Below, piece by piece: positions 24,191-33,221 of a stretch of DNA of 64,000 nt. Each line of letters starts with the position of its first letter. Position 1 is the first letter of the stretch. The stretch lies in NCBI RefSeq assembly GCF_036867135.1, contig NZ_JBAJIJ010000001.1, positions 2,108,001 through 2,172,000 of the forward strand, given 5' to 3'. The position numbers and the translations under genes are program-made. The notes under the pieces are model-generated. The model saw only the letters and a list, made by a program, of their open reading frames with translations. It did not search any database and was not told where the DNA came from. This stretch comes from Aeromicrobium sp. Sec7.5. GTDB lineage: Bacteria; Actinomycetota; Actinomycetes; Propionibacteriales; Nocardioidaceae.

Positions 24191-25603
24191 CTACGCGTCG
24201 AGCGTGATCGACACGGTCGTCCCGCCACTGGGGCGCCGTTCGAACGTGAGGGTGCCGTCGAGCTCGGTCTGCACCAGCGCGGTCACGATCGACAGCCCGA
24301 GGCTGTCGCCGGTGCGGAAGCCCTCGGGCATGCCCACCCCGTCGTCACTGACGCGCAGCCGGATCCGGTCACGGATGCGGTTCGACGCCACCGTGATCTG
24401 ACCTCCGCCGTCGCCGAACGCGTGCTCGGCGGCGTTCTGGATCAGCTCGGTCAGCACCATCGACAGCGGGGTGGCGACCTCGCCCGAGAGCTGGCCGAAC
24501 GACCCGATCCGGGTCGCGACGATCGACCGCTCCCCCGCCACGTCCAGCACCGTGCGCAGGAGCCGGTCGGCGATGTCGTCGAAGTCGACCACGTCACCGA
24601 ACGACTGGCTCAGCGTCTCGTGGACCAGGGCGATCGAGCCGACCCGTCGCTCCGCCTCCTGGAGCGCGTGTCGCGCCTCGTCGGTCGACATCCGCCGAGC
24701 CTGCAGGCGCAGCAGCGCGGCCACGGTCTGCAGGTTGTTCTTGACCCGGTGATGGATCTCGCGGATCGTCGCGTCCTTCGTCATCAGCTCACGCTCGCGA
24801 AGGCGCAGCTCCGTGACGTCGCGCAGCAGGATGAGCGCGCCGGCCGGACGTCCCGACGACGTGAGCGGGATGCGTCGGACCCGCAGCGAGGCCGCCGCGT
24901 TCTCGAGCTCGCCTGAACCGCCCTCCAGACCCACCAGCAGGCCGGGCACGGCGTGGCGCGGGGTCCGGCGGTCCATCAGGCCGGCGGTCACATCGACCAT
25001 GCGGGTGCCGATCAGGTCCCCGACGAGGCCGAGCCGGCGGTACGCCGAGAGCGCGTTCGGGCTCGCGAAGCGCACGAGCCCGTCGGGCCCGGTGCGGACG
25101 AAGCCGTCGCCGACCCGGAGCAGGTCGACGACCGTGGAGCGGTCGGCGGACTCCGGGAACTCGCCGGAACGGATCATCTCCAGCAGGTCGCCGGCCACGT
25201 CGAGGTACGCCGACTCCAGCGCACCGGCGCTGCGGAGGCCCGGTGCCTCGCGGCGGCGCTCGACGACGGCGATGATCCGCCCGTCGCGCCGCACCGGCAC
25301 GAACTGCGTGGAGCGACCCGCCGCGTCGACCTCGCCGTCGACCGTGACACCTCGGACGAAGGCGCGCTCGACGAGCGGGGCGGACCCCGACGGCAGTGAG
25401 ACCCCGACGACGTCCTCCAGCAGGGCCGTCGGTCCGGTCGTGGGCCGCACCTGGGCCACGGCACACACGGCGGACTCCTCCGCCTCGGGCACCCACAGGA
25501 CGAGGTCGGAGAACGCGAGGTCGGCGATGAGCTGCCAGTCGGCGACGAGGGCGTAGAGCCAGCGGGCGTCGTCGACGGACACGGCACTGCGCGAGCGCGT
25601 CAT
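24191..25603 (-). CDS. pdtaS: Two-component sensor kinase PdtaS-like
   Basis: A soluble histidine kinase of the PdtaS/PdtaR type, whose response regulator acts on RNA. It has an N-terminal GAF-like domain (about 10-145), a PAS domain (about 165-265), and the HisKA_2 helix with EIHHRVKNNLQTVAALLRLQ near residue 284. The HATPase_c domain shows ELIQNAAEHAF and DDGVGMPEGF. The start is taken as ATG 25603, after GAGG. A GTG at 25621 would add six residues. No membrane segment is present. It is convergent with whiB, with a 12-nt gap. Confidence 0.93.
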   Translation of the reverse strand: MTRSRSAVSVDDARWLYALVADWQLIADLAFSDLVLWVPEAEESAVCAVAQVRPTTGPTALLEDVVGVSLPSGSAPLVERAFVRGVTVDGEVDAAGRSTQFVPVRRDGRIIAVVERRREAPGLRSAGALESAYLDVAGDLLEMIRSGEFPESADRSTVVDLLRVGDGFVRTGPDGLVRFASPNALSAYRRLGLVGDLIGTRMVDVTAGLMDRRTPRHAVPGLLVGLEGGSGELENAAASLRVRRIPLTSSGRPAGALILLRDVTELRLRERELMTKDATIREIHHRVKNNLQTVAALLRLQARRMSTDEARHALQEAERRVGSIALVHETLSQSFGDVVDFDDIADRLLRTVLDVAGERSIVATRIGSFGQLSGEVATPLSMVLTELIQNAAEHAFGDGGGQITVASNRIRDRIRLRVSDDGVGMPEGFRTGDSLGLSIVTALVQTELDGTLTFERRPSGGTTVSITLDA

Positions 25604-25642
25604 GTCCTCGAGCTGGCCCACGGGGTCACCCTACGTGGCACG

Positions 25643-26611
25643 ATGGGAGCGATGACCGAGTCGACCTGGCTGTCCGTGCGCACGACCGGCATGGACGTGC
25701 CCGCCGACCGACCGCTCGACGCGATGACGGCCGAGCTGGTCCAGATGCTCGGCGACCCGTCCCCGCGACTACGCGAGGAGCTGGCGTACCCGATCCTCAC
25801 GGCGTGGCTGCAGCGCGGCGTCTACGACGACCTGCTCAGCGGGCTCGGCGACGGGATCGTGTCGGGCCTCGGGTACGGCCTGGGGCGCGACGGCACCCCC
25901 GACGAGGACGGCGCCGAGGACTCCTCGGTGATCCGTCGCTCGTACAGCGCCCTGATGCTGGCCGAGATCGTCGGCCGCGACAACGACGTCCACCTGGTGC
26001 AGGCCGCGTCGGTGCTGGCGTGGGGCGACGCCGCCACGAGCTGGTACGTCCGCGAGCTCGACCACCGGGGCTGGATCCCGGAGATCGGCTGGGCCCACGC
26101 GATCGCCCACGGCGCCGATCTGCTCGCGGCGTTGGCGCGCTCGCGTCACTTCGGGGCCCTCGAGCTCACGGTGCTCCTCGACGTCGTGGCCGACCGCGTC
26201 CTGGCACCCACGGCCTACGCGTGGCGCCACGGCGAGGACGACCGACTCGCCTTCGCCGTCATGACCCTGCTCCACCGCAACGCCCTGGACACCTCGCTCG
26301 TCGAGCCCTGGCTCGCCCGGCTCGGCGCCGGCCTGCAGCCACCCCGGACCCGTGGACACCTCGACGCCGAGTGGCCCACCACCGAGGCGCGCAACACCTC
26401 CGCGTTCCTGCGGGCCCTGCACCTGCAGCTCGCCCTGGGCGTGCAGGGCCGCTCGGACCTGCGGGGTGATGCCGACCTCTTCGCCGAGCAGCCCGCCGGC
26501 CGGGCCGACCTGTTGCTCGCGGTGCTCGACCAGATCCGTTCCGAGAGCCCGTGGCTCTACCGACCCACCTCACGCACGCCCGTCCCGCCGGGCCGATCCG
26601 CCACCTTGTAA
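25643..26611 (+). CDS. DUF2785-like protein
   Basis: A 322-residue protein (319 if it starts at ATG 25652). It is alpha-helical by composition, with the segment HRGWIPEIGWAHAIAHGADL that resembles DUF2785. The family's function is unknown. It is divergent from pdtaS across a 39-nt gap, so the promoters overlap closely. It is followed 10 nt later by the acetolactate-synthase-like gene, which may share the transcript. Confidence 0.65.
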   Translation: MGAMTESTWLSVRTTGMDVPADRPLDAMTAELVQMLGDPSPRLREELAYPILTAWLQRGVYDDLLSGLGDGIVSGLGYGLGRDGTPDEDGAEDSSVIRRSYSALMLAEIVGRDNDVHLVQAASVLAWGDAATSWYVRELDHRGWIPEIGWAHAIAHGADLLAALARSRHFGALELTVLLDVVADRVLAPTAYAWRHGEDDRLAFAVMTLLHRNALDTSLVEPWLARLGAGLQPPRTRGHLDAEWPTTEARNTSAFLRALHLQLALGVQGRSDLRGDADLFAEQPAGRADLLLAVLDQIRSESPWLYRPTSRTPVPPGRSATL

Positions 26612-26621
26612 CCTCCGTCAC

Positions 26622-28274
26622 ATGACTGACGAGCCGGTACACGGTGGAGTGATCGCGACCGAGGTCGCCCGGGCGCACGGCGTCGAGGCGATGTTCACGC
26701 TCTCGGGGGCGCACGTGTTCCCGATGTACGACGGGGCCGTGAAGGCGGAGCCGCCGATGCCCATCATCGACGTCCGCCACGAGCCGTCGGCCGTCTTCGC
26801 CGCCGAGGCCATCGGCAAGCTCACCCGCAAGCCGGGCCTCGCCGTGCTGACCGCCGGCCCCGGCGTCACCAACGGCGTCAGCCCCATCGCGCAGGCGCAG
26901 TTCGCCGGTTCCCCGCTCGTCGTGATCGGCGGCCGCGCACCCGACAACCGCTGGGGCCAGGGCAGCCTGCAGGAGCTCGACCACCCGCCGATCCTCGAGA
27001 CCATCACGGCGCTCTCCACGACGGCCCGCACGACGGCCGACATCGGCCCCACGGTCGACGACGCGTTCCGCGTCGCGGGGTCGTCGCACCGCGGTCCCGC
27101 GTTCCTCGACGTGCCGATGGACCAGTTCTTCGGCACCGCGTCCCGTCACACCACCGCGGGCGCCGTCGACCCGATCGAGCCCGACGCCGACGCCTTGGCC
27201 ACGGTCGCCGACCTGCTCGCCGGTGCCCAGCGCCCGCTGCTGATCCTCGGCACCGACGTGTGGGCCGACGGCGCCGAGGAGGCGGCGCTCCGCCTCGTGA
27301 CCGAGACCGGCATCCCCGTCATCGCCAACGGCATGGGGCGCGGCATCGTGCCCGGCGGCCACTCGCAGCTCGTCACCAAGGCCCGCTCCGCCGCGCTGAA
27401 CGGGGCCGACCTCGTGATCGTCGTGGGCACGCCACTCGACTTCCGTCTCGGCTACGGCGTGTTCGGCGGCAAGGAGGACACCACCCCGGCGCGGGTCGTC
27501 CACCTGGCCGACTCCCCCGCCCAGGTCTCGACGCACGCCGAGCTCGCCGCGAGCGCCTCCGGCGACCTGACGCGCGTGCTCGACGGCGTGCTGTCCGGTC
27601 TGCAGTCCACGAGCGGCGCCAAGCCCGACTGGTCGGGGTGGCTCGCCGACCTGCAGGACCAGGTCAAGGCCGGGGTCGAGCGCGACAACGCCCTGCTCAC
27701 CGCCAGCGCCGACCCGATCCACCCCGCCCGCATCTACGGCGAGCTGCTCCCCCGACTGGCCGATGACGCCGTCGTGATCGGCGACGGCGGCGACTTCGTG
27801 TCGTTCGCCGGCAAGTTCGTCGAGCCGAGTCGTCCGGGCGGATGGCTGGACCCGGGGCCGTACGGCTGCCTCGGCGCCGGCCTCGGCGCGGCCATCGCCG
27901 CGCGCATCGCCCGCCCGTCGAGCCAGGTCGTGCTGCTGTTCGGCGACGGTGCCGCCGGCATGTCGCTGATCGACGTCGACACGCTGGTGCGCCACAACCT
28001 CCCGGTCGTCATGATCGTCGGCAACAACAGCGCGTGGGGTCTCGAGAAGGGGCCCATGCAGATGCTCTACGGCTACGACGTCGCGGCCGACCTCGCCCCG
28101 GGCACGCGGTACGACCAGGTCGTCACGGCGCTCGGCGGTGGCGGTGAGCTCGTGACCGACCCGAAGGAGATCGGCCCGGCCATCGACCGCGCCTTCGCGT
28201 CCGGCATCCCGTACCTCGTCAACGTGCTCACCGACGTCGACGCGGCCTACCCCCGGGCCACGTTCGGCATCTAG
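26622..28274 (+). CDS. Thiamine-diphosphate enzyme, acetolactate synthase-like
   Basis: A 550-residue ThDP enzyme with the three usual domains: PYR (VRHEPSAVFAAEAIGKLTRKP), central (PLLILGTDVWADGAEEAALR) and PP, where the metal and ThDP motif is GDGAAG at about 447 followed by NNSAWG. The start is ATG 26622 (MTDEPVHGGVIATEVARAHG). It is close to the IlvG/IlvX-type homologues of actinobacteria, which are not the main IlvB and lack an adjacent small subunit. No ilvN gene is nearby, so a role outside valine synthesis is possible. Confidence 0.85.
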   Translation: MTDEPVHGGVIATEVARAHGVEAMFTLSGAHVFPMYDGAVKAEPPMPIIDVRHEPSAVFAAEAIGKLTRKPGLAVLTAGPGVTNGVSPIAQAQFAGSPLVVIGGRAPDNRWGQGSLQELDHPPILETITALSTTARTTADIGPTVDDAFRVAGSSHRGPAFLDVPMDQFFGTASRHTTAGAVDPIEPDADALATVADLLAGAQRPLLILGTDVWADGAEEAALRLVTETGIPVIANGMGRGIVPGGHSQLVTKARSAALNGADLVIVVGTPLDFRLGYGVFGGKEDTTPARVVHLADSPAQVSTHAELAASASGDLTRVLDGVLSGLQSTSGAKPDWSGWLADLQDQVKAGVERDNALLTASADPIHPARIYGELLPRLADDAVVIGDGGDFVSFAGKFVEPSRPGGWLDPGPYGCLGAGLGAAIAARIARPSSQVVLLFGDGAAGMSLIDVDTLVRHNLPVVMIVGNNSAWGLEKGPMQMLYGYDVAADLAPGTRYDQVVTALGGGGELVTDPKEIGPAIDRAFASGIPYLVNVLTDVDAAYPRATFGI

Positions 28275-28279
28275 TCAGC

Positions 28280-28352
28280 CGCGAGAGCCACCAACAAAGT
28301 CGCTCCTCGCCACCAACAAAGTCGCTCCTGACCACCAACAAACTCTCTCGCG
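28280..28352. repeat. Three 22-bp tandem repeats enclosed by inverted CGCGAGAG
   Basis: Units at 28287-28308 and 28309-28330 share GCCACCAACAAAGTCGCTCC exactly, and a third copy at 28331-28348 is diverged. The array is bounded by CGCGAGAG 28280-28287 and its reverse complement 28345-28352. It lies between two convergent genes and could act as a terminator. The tandem part is unexplained. Confidence 0.8.
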
Positions 28353-28361
28353 AGGGGAACG

Positions 28362-29159
28362 TCAGCGGCGGGTGGTGCGGACGGCGGTGGTGCGCTCCTT
28401 GCGCCAGTAGCCGGCGATGTCGCACGTGCCGCGGGCGTAGCCGTGCGCCCGCGCCCAGCGACGGATCGGCTTGAGCACCCCGGCCTCGCCGGCGGCCCAG
28501 AGGAACACCCGACGGTCGGCCGGGAGCACCAGCGCATCGAGGTGACGACCGAGCACGTCGTCGCCGGCAGCGGCGACGTCCGGATCGTCCAGGTGCAACC
28601 ACGTCACCGACACCCCCGGGCGCAGCGCGAGCTCCTGCTCCTCGGCCGCGTCCGGCACGAGCACCGCCACGAGGGCTTCGGTCCCGTCGGCGAGCTCCTC
28701 CAGCCACCGCGCCACGGCCGGCAGGGCCGTGTGGTCGGCCAGCAGGACGAGCGTGTCGGCATCCGGCACCACCTCGAGCGACGACTTCGGCCCGGCGACC
28801 CAGAGGGACTCGCCCGGCTCGGCCCGCTGGGCCCAGTCCGAGGCCAGGCCGCCGGGGTGCACCACGAAGTCGACCCACACCTCAGCAGCCACCGGGTCGT
28901 ACCGGCGGATCGTGTAGTCACGGTGCGGCGGGAACGGTCGCGGCCAGTCGAGCGTCGCACCGTCGGCGGCCAGCACCGGCGGGCGGATCGTGCCGTCGGC
29001 GTCGGGGAACACGAGCTTGACGTGCTCGTCCGGGACGCCGCTCGAGAACCCGGCCAGACTGGGGCCACCGAGGACCACCCGCACCATGCGCGGCGTCACG
29101 ATCTCGCGCCGGATCACCTCGAGCTCGCGGACACCGCGGGTCTGATCAGCACCTGGCAC
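28362..29159 (-). CDS. Siderophore-interacting protein (FAD/NADPH ferric reductase)
   Basis: A 265-residue cytoplasmic flavin reductase that releases iron from ferric siderophores. Visible: the FAD-binding segment PFPPHRDYTIRRYDP with the RxYT-like motif, VDFVVHPGGLASDWAQ, and the C-terminal GEAGVLKPIRRWARAHGYARG then DIAGYWRKER of the SIP domain. The start is taken as GTG 29159. An ATG at 29201 would lie inside the IdeR-like box. It is divergent from the ABC transporter across that shared box. Confidence 0.9.
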   Translation of the reverse strand: MPGADQTRGVRELEVIRREIVTPRMVRVVLGGPSLAGFSSGVPDEHVKLVFPDADGTIRPPVLAADGATLDWPRPFPPHRDYTIRRYDPVAAEVWVDFVVHPGGLASDWAQRAEPGESLWVAGPKSSLEVVPDADTLVLLADHTALPAVARWLEELADGTEALVAVLVPDAAEEQELALRPGVSVTWLHLDDPDVAAAGDDVLGRHLDALVLPADRRVFLWAAGEAGVLKPIRRWARAHGYARGTCDIAGYWRKERTTAVRTTRR

Positions 29160-29186
29160 GGACCCATTCTGCCCCCACCCAGAAGG

Positions 29187-29203
29187 TGAGGGTAGCCTCA
29201 TCT
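29187..29203. promoter_or_regulatory. IdeR/DtxR-type iron box over divergent promoters
   Basis: The sequence TGAGGGTAGCCTCATCT matches 13 of 17 positions of the DtxR/IdeR consensus as I know it (TTAGGTTAGCCTAACCT). Its core TGAGG-GTAG-CCTCA is an inverted repeat. A -10-like TAGCCT at 29193-29198 points to the ABC gene, and TACCCT (29195-29190) points to the siderophore-interacting protein. Iron repression of both sides is inferred. Confidence 0.75.
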
Positions 29204-29204
29204 G

Positions 29205-30914
29205 GTGGGGACGGGGAGCAGGACGACGCCGGCGACGGTGCGCACCTCCCGCCAGATCCTCTTCGGCCCGATCACCCACCACCGCCGCCTGATCGCCAGT
29301 GGCACCCCCCTCATCGTCCTGTGGCAGATGTGCGAGGCCCTGGTCCCGGTCATGATCGGCGTGACGATCGACGTCGGCATCGAGACCGGCGAGCTCCGGC
29401 CGTTCCTGCTCTCGTGCCTGGCGATCGTCGTGATCTTCACCTTCCTCAGCTACGGCTACCGCTTCGGCGCGATCTTCATGAACCGCGCGGTGCAGCTCGA
29501 GTCGCACCGCATCCGACTCGAGATCGCCGACAAGGCCGTGCAGCCGGCCGACGACCCGAAGCTCGCCGGTGAGTGGCTGTCGCTCGCCACCTCCGACGCC
29601 GACAAGGTGTCACTGCTGGTGCGCCAGTTCGGCTTCACTGTCGCGTCCCTCGTGACGGTGACCGCCACCGCGGTCTACCTCACGCGCACCGACATGACCC
29701 TGGCCCTGGTGATCCTGTTCGGCCTGCCCATCACGGTCGGGATCACCCAGCTCGTCTCCCCCGTCGTGGCCCGCCGCACCGACCGCGAGCAGTCAGCGAT
29801 CGCGCGCGTCGCCGGCCTCGGTGGCGACCTGGTCGCAGGCCTGCGCCCCCTCAAGGGCATCGGTGCCGAGGACGCGGCGAGCCGCCGGTACCGCGGCGCG
29901 AGCCAGGCGGCCCGGACCTCCAGCATCGTCACCGCCCGGTCCTGGGGCTACATGTCCGGACTCACGACCCTGGTCTCCGGACTCTTCCTGGCCGTCGTGG
30001 CGTGGTTGGCCGGCTCCAAGGCCATCGAGGGCGACCTGACGCTCGGCGAGCTCGTCGCGATCGTGGGCCTGACGCAGTTCCTCGCCGAGCCCATCTCGAT
30101 GCTGGGCGCGCTCTCGGCCCAGTTCGCCGCCAGCACCGCGTCGGCCCGCCGTCTCCACACGGCCCTCGCGACCCCGGTGCGGGTCCGGGACGGTCCCGAC
30201 CACCTGCCGCCGGGCGTCCCGCGCGACCTGAGGTTCGACGGCGTCACGACCCCCGCCCTGACCGGGGTCGACCTGCGCTGCGGTCCCGGCCAGCTCGTCG
30301 CCGTGGCCTGCGACAGTCCCGACAGCGCCGACTCCCTCGTGGCCCTGCTCGACGGGTCGGCCGCCCCGAGCGGCGGCTCGGTCTCGATCGCCGGCGTCGA
30401 CCTGCAGAACCTGGCGGGCGTCGACCGCCGCGCGACCCTCCTGGTGGTCCCGCACGAGGCCAACCCGCCGGAGGGCACGATCCGGTCGGCGATCGACCCG
30501 GACGGCACCCTCGATGCCACGACCCTCGACGAGGTGCTGACGGCGTCGGCGGCGCACGACGTCGTCGCGGCCCACCACGACGGCCTGGACCACGCGGTCC
30601 GGTCCGGCGGCAGCAGCCTCTCGGGCGGCCAGCGCCAGCGCCTCACGATCGCGCGCTCGCTCGCCGTGTCCCCGCCCGTGCTCGTGCTCCGCGACCCCAC
30701 GACCGCGATCGACGCCGTGACCGAGCAGCAGATCGCCCGCGGGCTGCAGGGCCGGCTGGGGCGCGAGACCGCGACGCTCGTCGTCACGACCTCACCGACC
30801 CTGCTGGCCGCTGCCGATCACGTCGTCTGGATCCGGTCGGGACGCGTCGCCCGCGTCGCCCCGCACCACGTGCTGCAGGAGGATCCGGAGTACCGCGAGG
30901 AGGTGCTGCGATGA
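29205..30914 (+). CDS. ABC exporter-type half-transporter with degenerate ATP site (IrtA/IrtB-like)
   Basis: A 569-residue half-transporter: six membrane helices (about 30-310), then an ATPase domain. The Walker A position (about 368-377, ACDSPDSADS) has no GxxGxGK and no lysine. Walker B reads VLVLRDPTTAID, with the catalytic Glu replaced by Asp. The signature LSGGQRQR at 472 is intact. It overlaps its partner by 4 nt (ATGA). The iron box and the divergent siderophore-interacting gene suggest siderophore transport like IrtAB. The GTG start may be leaderless, 7 nt after a TAGCCT box. Confidence 0.88.
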   Translation: MGTGSRTTPATVRTSRQILFGPITHHRRLIASGTPLIVLWQMCEALVPVMIGVTIDVGIETGELRPFLLSCLAIVVIFTFLSYGYRFGAIFMNRAVQLESHRIRLEIADKAVQPADDPKLAGEWLSLATSDADKVSLLVRQFGFTVASLVTVTATAVYLTRTDMTLALVILFGLPITVGITQLVSPVVARRTDREQSAIARVAGLGGDLVAGLRPLKGIGAEDAASRRYRGASQAARTSSIVTARSWGYMSGLTTLVSGLFLAVVAWLAGSKAIEGDLTLGELVAIVGLTQFLAEPISMLGALSAQFAASTASARRLHTALATPVRVRDGPDHLPPGVPRDLRFDGVTTPALTGVDLRCGPGQLVAVACDSPDSADSLVALLDGSAAPSGGSVSIAGVDLQNLAGVDRRATLLVVPHEANPPEGTIRSAIDPDGTLDATTLDEVLTASAAHDVVAAHHDGLDHAVRSGGSSLSGGQRQRLTIARSLAVSPPVLVLRDPTTAIDAVTEQQIARGLQGRLGRETATLVVTTSPTLLAAADHVVWIRSGRVARVAPHHVLQEDPEYREEVLR

Positions 30915-32668
30915 GCGCCCCGATCCCGGCACGCGAGCTTCTCCCCGTCGCCACCGGACGCGACACGACTCGCCTGGTCGCCCGCCGGTTCCGCCGACGT
31001 CCTGGCGCAGTGGCGCTGGCGGTCGCGGCGTTCCTGCTCACGGGAGCCGCCGGAATCGTCGCCCCGCGCGCCCTCGGCGAGATCGTTGACCTCGTGCAGA
31101 CCGGCGGTGACTCCGGCGACCTGATGCTGCCCGTCCTGGCGATCGTGATCGCCGCCGTGGTCGGGGCGATCGCCGCCTCGGCCGCCGTGGGCGCTCTCGC
31201 CCAGGCCACGATCCCGGTGCTCGCGGAGCTGCGCGAGGACGTCCTCGACCGTTCTCTGCACCTGGACTCGGGGCAGCTGGAGAAGGCCGGCACAGGCGAC
31301 GTCATGGCCCGGGTCGGCGACGACGTGCGCACCGTGACCGACTCGCTCGACGAGGCGGTCCCGGTGCTGCTGACCTCGCTCATGGCGATCGTGTTCACGG
31401 CCGGTGGCCTGTTCGCGCTCGACTGGCGACTCGGGCTCGCGGGCGCACTCGCGGTGCCCGGCTACGTCGCTGCGCTGCGCTGGTACCTCCCCCGGTCAGG
31501 TCCGGTCTACCGCGCCGAGCGCGTCGCGCAGGGCGAGCGCGCCGAGGCCCTCATGTCGACTCTCGAGCACGCACCGACGATCCGCGCGTTCGGCCGGGAG
31601 GGACCGGCCCTGGGCGAGATCGACCGCACCTCGGTCAACGCCCGCGAGCTCGCGCTGCGGACCTTCTGGGTGCTGATGCGCTACGGCGCGCGCATGAATC
31701 GTGCTGAGGCGATCGGTGTCCTGATCATCTTGACGGCCGGCTTCGTCCTCGTGCGCGAGGACGTCGTCACGGTCGGTGCCGCGACGGCCGCCGCCCTGTA
31801 CTTCCATCGCCTGTTCAACCCCATCGGCGGCGTGCTGTTCGTGTTCGACGACGTGCAGTCCGCCGGGGCGTCGCTCACCCGACTCGCCGGCGTCGCGCTG
31901 CTGCCCGAGCAGGACGACCGCGTCGGGGCCCTCGACGGACCGGCCCGTCTCGAGCTGCGGGGCGTCGGGCACGCGTGGGAGCCGGGCACCCCCGTGCTGC
32001 ACGAGGTCGACCTCGTCGTCGAGCCGGGTGAACGGGTCGCCGTCGTGGGCGCCAGCGGCGCCGGCAAGTCGACCGTCGCGGCGATCGCGGCGGGGCTGAC
32101 CTCCCCGACCTCCGGTCGGACGTTCCTGGCCGGTCGCGACGTCGACGACCTCGGCACGGCCACCGTGCGCCGGCACGTGGCGGTCGTGAGCCAGGAGGTG
32201 CACGTCTTCACCGGGACGGTGCGCGACAACCTGTCGCTGGCCGACACCGAGGCCGACGACGACGCCCTGCTCGCCGCGCTGGAGGTCGTCGGGGCGCGTC
32301 GCTGGGCCACGGCACTGCCCGAGGGTCTCGACACCCGGGTGGGCAGCTTCGGCCACGCCCTCACGAGCGCGCAGGCCCAGCAGCTCGCCCTGGCCCGAGT
32401 CGCCCTCCTCGACCCGCCGTTCGTCGTGCTCGACGAGGCCACCGCGGAGGCCGGGTCGTCCGGCGCCCGCGACCTCGAGATCGCCGCCTCCGAGATCGTG
32501 CGTGGCCGGACCGCGCTCGTGGTGGCTCACCGGCTCACCCAGGCCCAGAGCGCCGACCGCGTCGTCGTGATGGACCACGGACGCATCGTCGAGGTGGGCA
32601 CCCACGACGAGCTCGTCGCCGCCGGCGGCCAGTACGCGACCCTCTGGCACGCCTGGTCGGGTTCGTAG
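30911..32668 (+). CDS. ABC exporter-type half-transporter with degenerate signature (partner)
   Basis: A 585-residue half-transporter. Membrane domain at about 30-315. The ATPase has Walker A GASGAGKST at 380-388, Walker B FVVLDEA with the catalytic Glu at about 509, and the H-loop VVAHRLT. The signature is LTSAQ at 484 instead of LSGGQ. Together with the previous protein this leaves one normal composite ATP site and one dead site. The heterodimer is probably an inner-membrane siderophore transporter. The start ATG overlaps the upstream stop. Confidence 0.9.
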   Translation: MSAPIPARELLPVATGRDTTRLVARRFRRRPGAVALAVAAFLLTGAAGIVAPRALGEIVDLVQTGGDSGDLMLPVLAIVIAAVVGAIAASAAVGALAQATIPVLAELREDVLDRSLHLDSGQLEKAGTGDVMARVGDDVRTVTDSLDEAVPVLLTSLMAIVFTAGGLFALDWRLGLAGALAVPGYVAALRWYLPRSGPVYRAERVAQGERAEALMSTLEHAPTIRAFGREGPALGEIDRTSVNARELALRTFWVLMRYGARMNRAEAIGVLIILTAGFVLVREDVVTVGAATAAALYFHRLFNPIGGVLFVFDDVQSAGASLTRLAGVALLPEQDDRVGALDGPARLELRGVGHAWEPGTPVLHEVDLVVEPGERVAVVGASGAGKSTVAAIAAGLTSPTSGRTFLAGRDVDDLGTATVRRHVAVVSQEVHVFTGTVRDNLSLADTEADDDALLAALEVVGARRWATALPEGLDTRVGSFGHALTSAQAQQLALARVALLDPPFVVLDEATAEAGSSGARDLEIAASEIVRGRTALVVAHRLTQAQSADRVVVMDHGRIVEVGTHDELVAAGGQYATLWHAWSGS

Positions 32669-32677
32669 ACTTCCCCC

Positions 32678-33025
32678 ATGGCCGTCCTGACCCGCACCGT
32701 CACTGCCGACGACACCGCCCTTGCCGTGGGGAGCGGCGACCTGGAGGTGCTCGGCACGCCGGTCGTGGTCGCCTGGTGCGAGGCGGCGACCTGCGCGGAG
32801 CTGGAGCTCGAGGCTCATCTCACGAGCGTCGGCACCCACGTCGACGTCCGACACCTGGCCCCGTCGCCGATCGGGACGATGGTCGAGGTGCACGCCGACG
32901 TCACCGAGCGGACCGACCGGGTCGCCACGTTCGCCGTCGAGGCGCGCGACGGTGACACGGTCGTCGCCCGCGGCACGGTCGTGCGGGCGATCGTGGACCG
33001 GGAGCGATTCCTCGGCCGCCTCTGA
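32678..33025 (+). CDS. Hotdog-fold thioesterase, FlK-like
   Basis: A 115-residue single-domain hotdog protein. The pattern VAWCEAATCAELE followed by SVGTHVDVRHLAPSPIGTMVEV matches the fluoroacetyl-CoA thioesterase (FlK)-like family, with a Glu and a His in the positions expected for catalysis. It probably hydrolyses a small acyl-CoA. The substrate is unknown. It starts 9 nt after the ABC gene and may be co-transcribed with it. Confidence 0.8.
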   Translation: MAVLTRTVTADDTALAVGSGDLEVLGTPVVVAWCEAATCAELELEAHLTSVGTHVDVRHLAPSPIGTMVEVHADVTERTDRVATFAVEARDGDTVVARGTVVRAIVDRERFLGRL

Positions 33026-33066
33026 CGTGTGCGACCATGGGGGGTCAATTCTTCGAGGAGGATCCC

Positions 33067-33141
33067 ATGGGCAAGACCGGACGCAAGCGCCGCGCACGCC
33101 GCAAGAAGGGCGCGAACCACGGCAAGCGCCCCAACGCGTGA
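33067..33141 (+). CDS. Ribosomal mini-protein bL37
   Basis: A 24-residue, extremely basic peptide beginning MGKTGRKRRARRKKG and ending NHGKRPNA. This matches the actinobacterial large-subunit mini-protein bL37 described in mycobacterial ribosomes. A strong GAGGAGG ribosome site lies just before the ATG, and a canonical terminator follows 17 nt after the stop. It is its own short transcription unit or the end of the preceding one. Confidence 0.88.
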   Translation: MGKTGRKRRARRKKGANHGKRPNA

Positions 33142-33158
33142 CTTCTGCGTGAGACACG

Positions 33159-33185
33159 AAACCCCCGCAAAAATGCGGGGGTTTT
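33159..33185 (+). terminator. Rho-independent terminator after bL37
   Basis: AAACCCCCGCA at 33159-33169 pairs with TGCGGGGGTTT at 33174-33184 across a 4-nt loop, followed by a short T run. It is the most classical terminator in the window and would also stop rsrA/sigR transcripts from the other side. Confidence 0.92.
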
Positions 33186-33221
33186 GTCGTGTGGCACCAC
33201 GGGCGAGCGAAGCTCGGTGCC

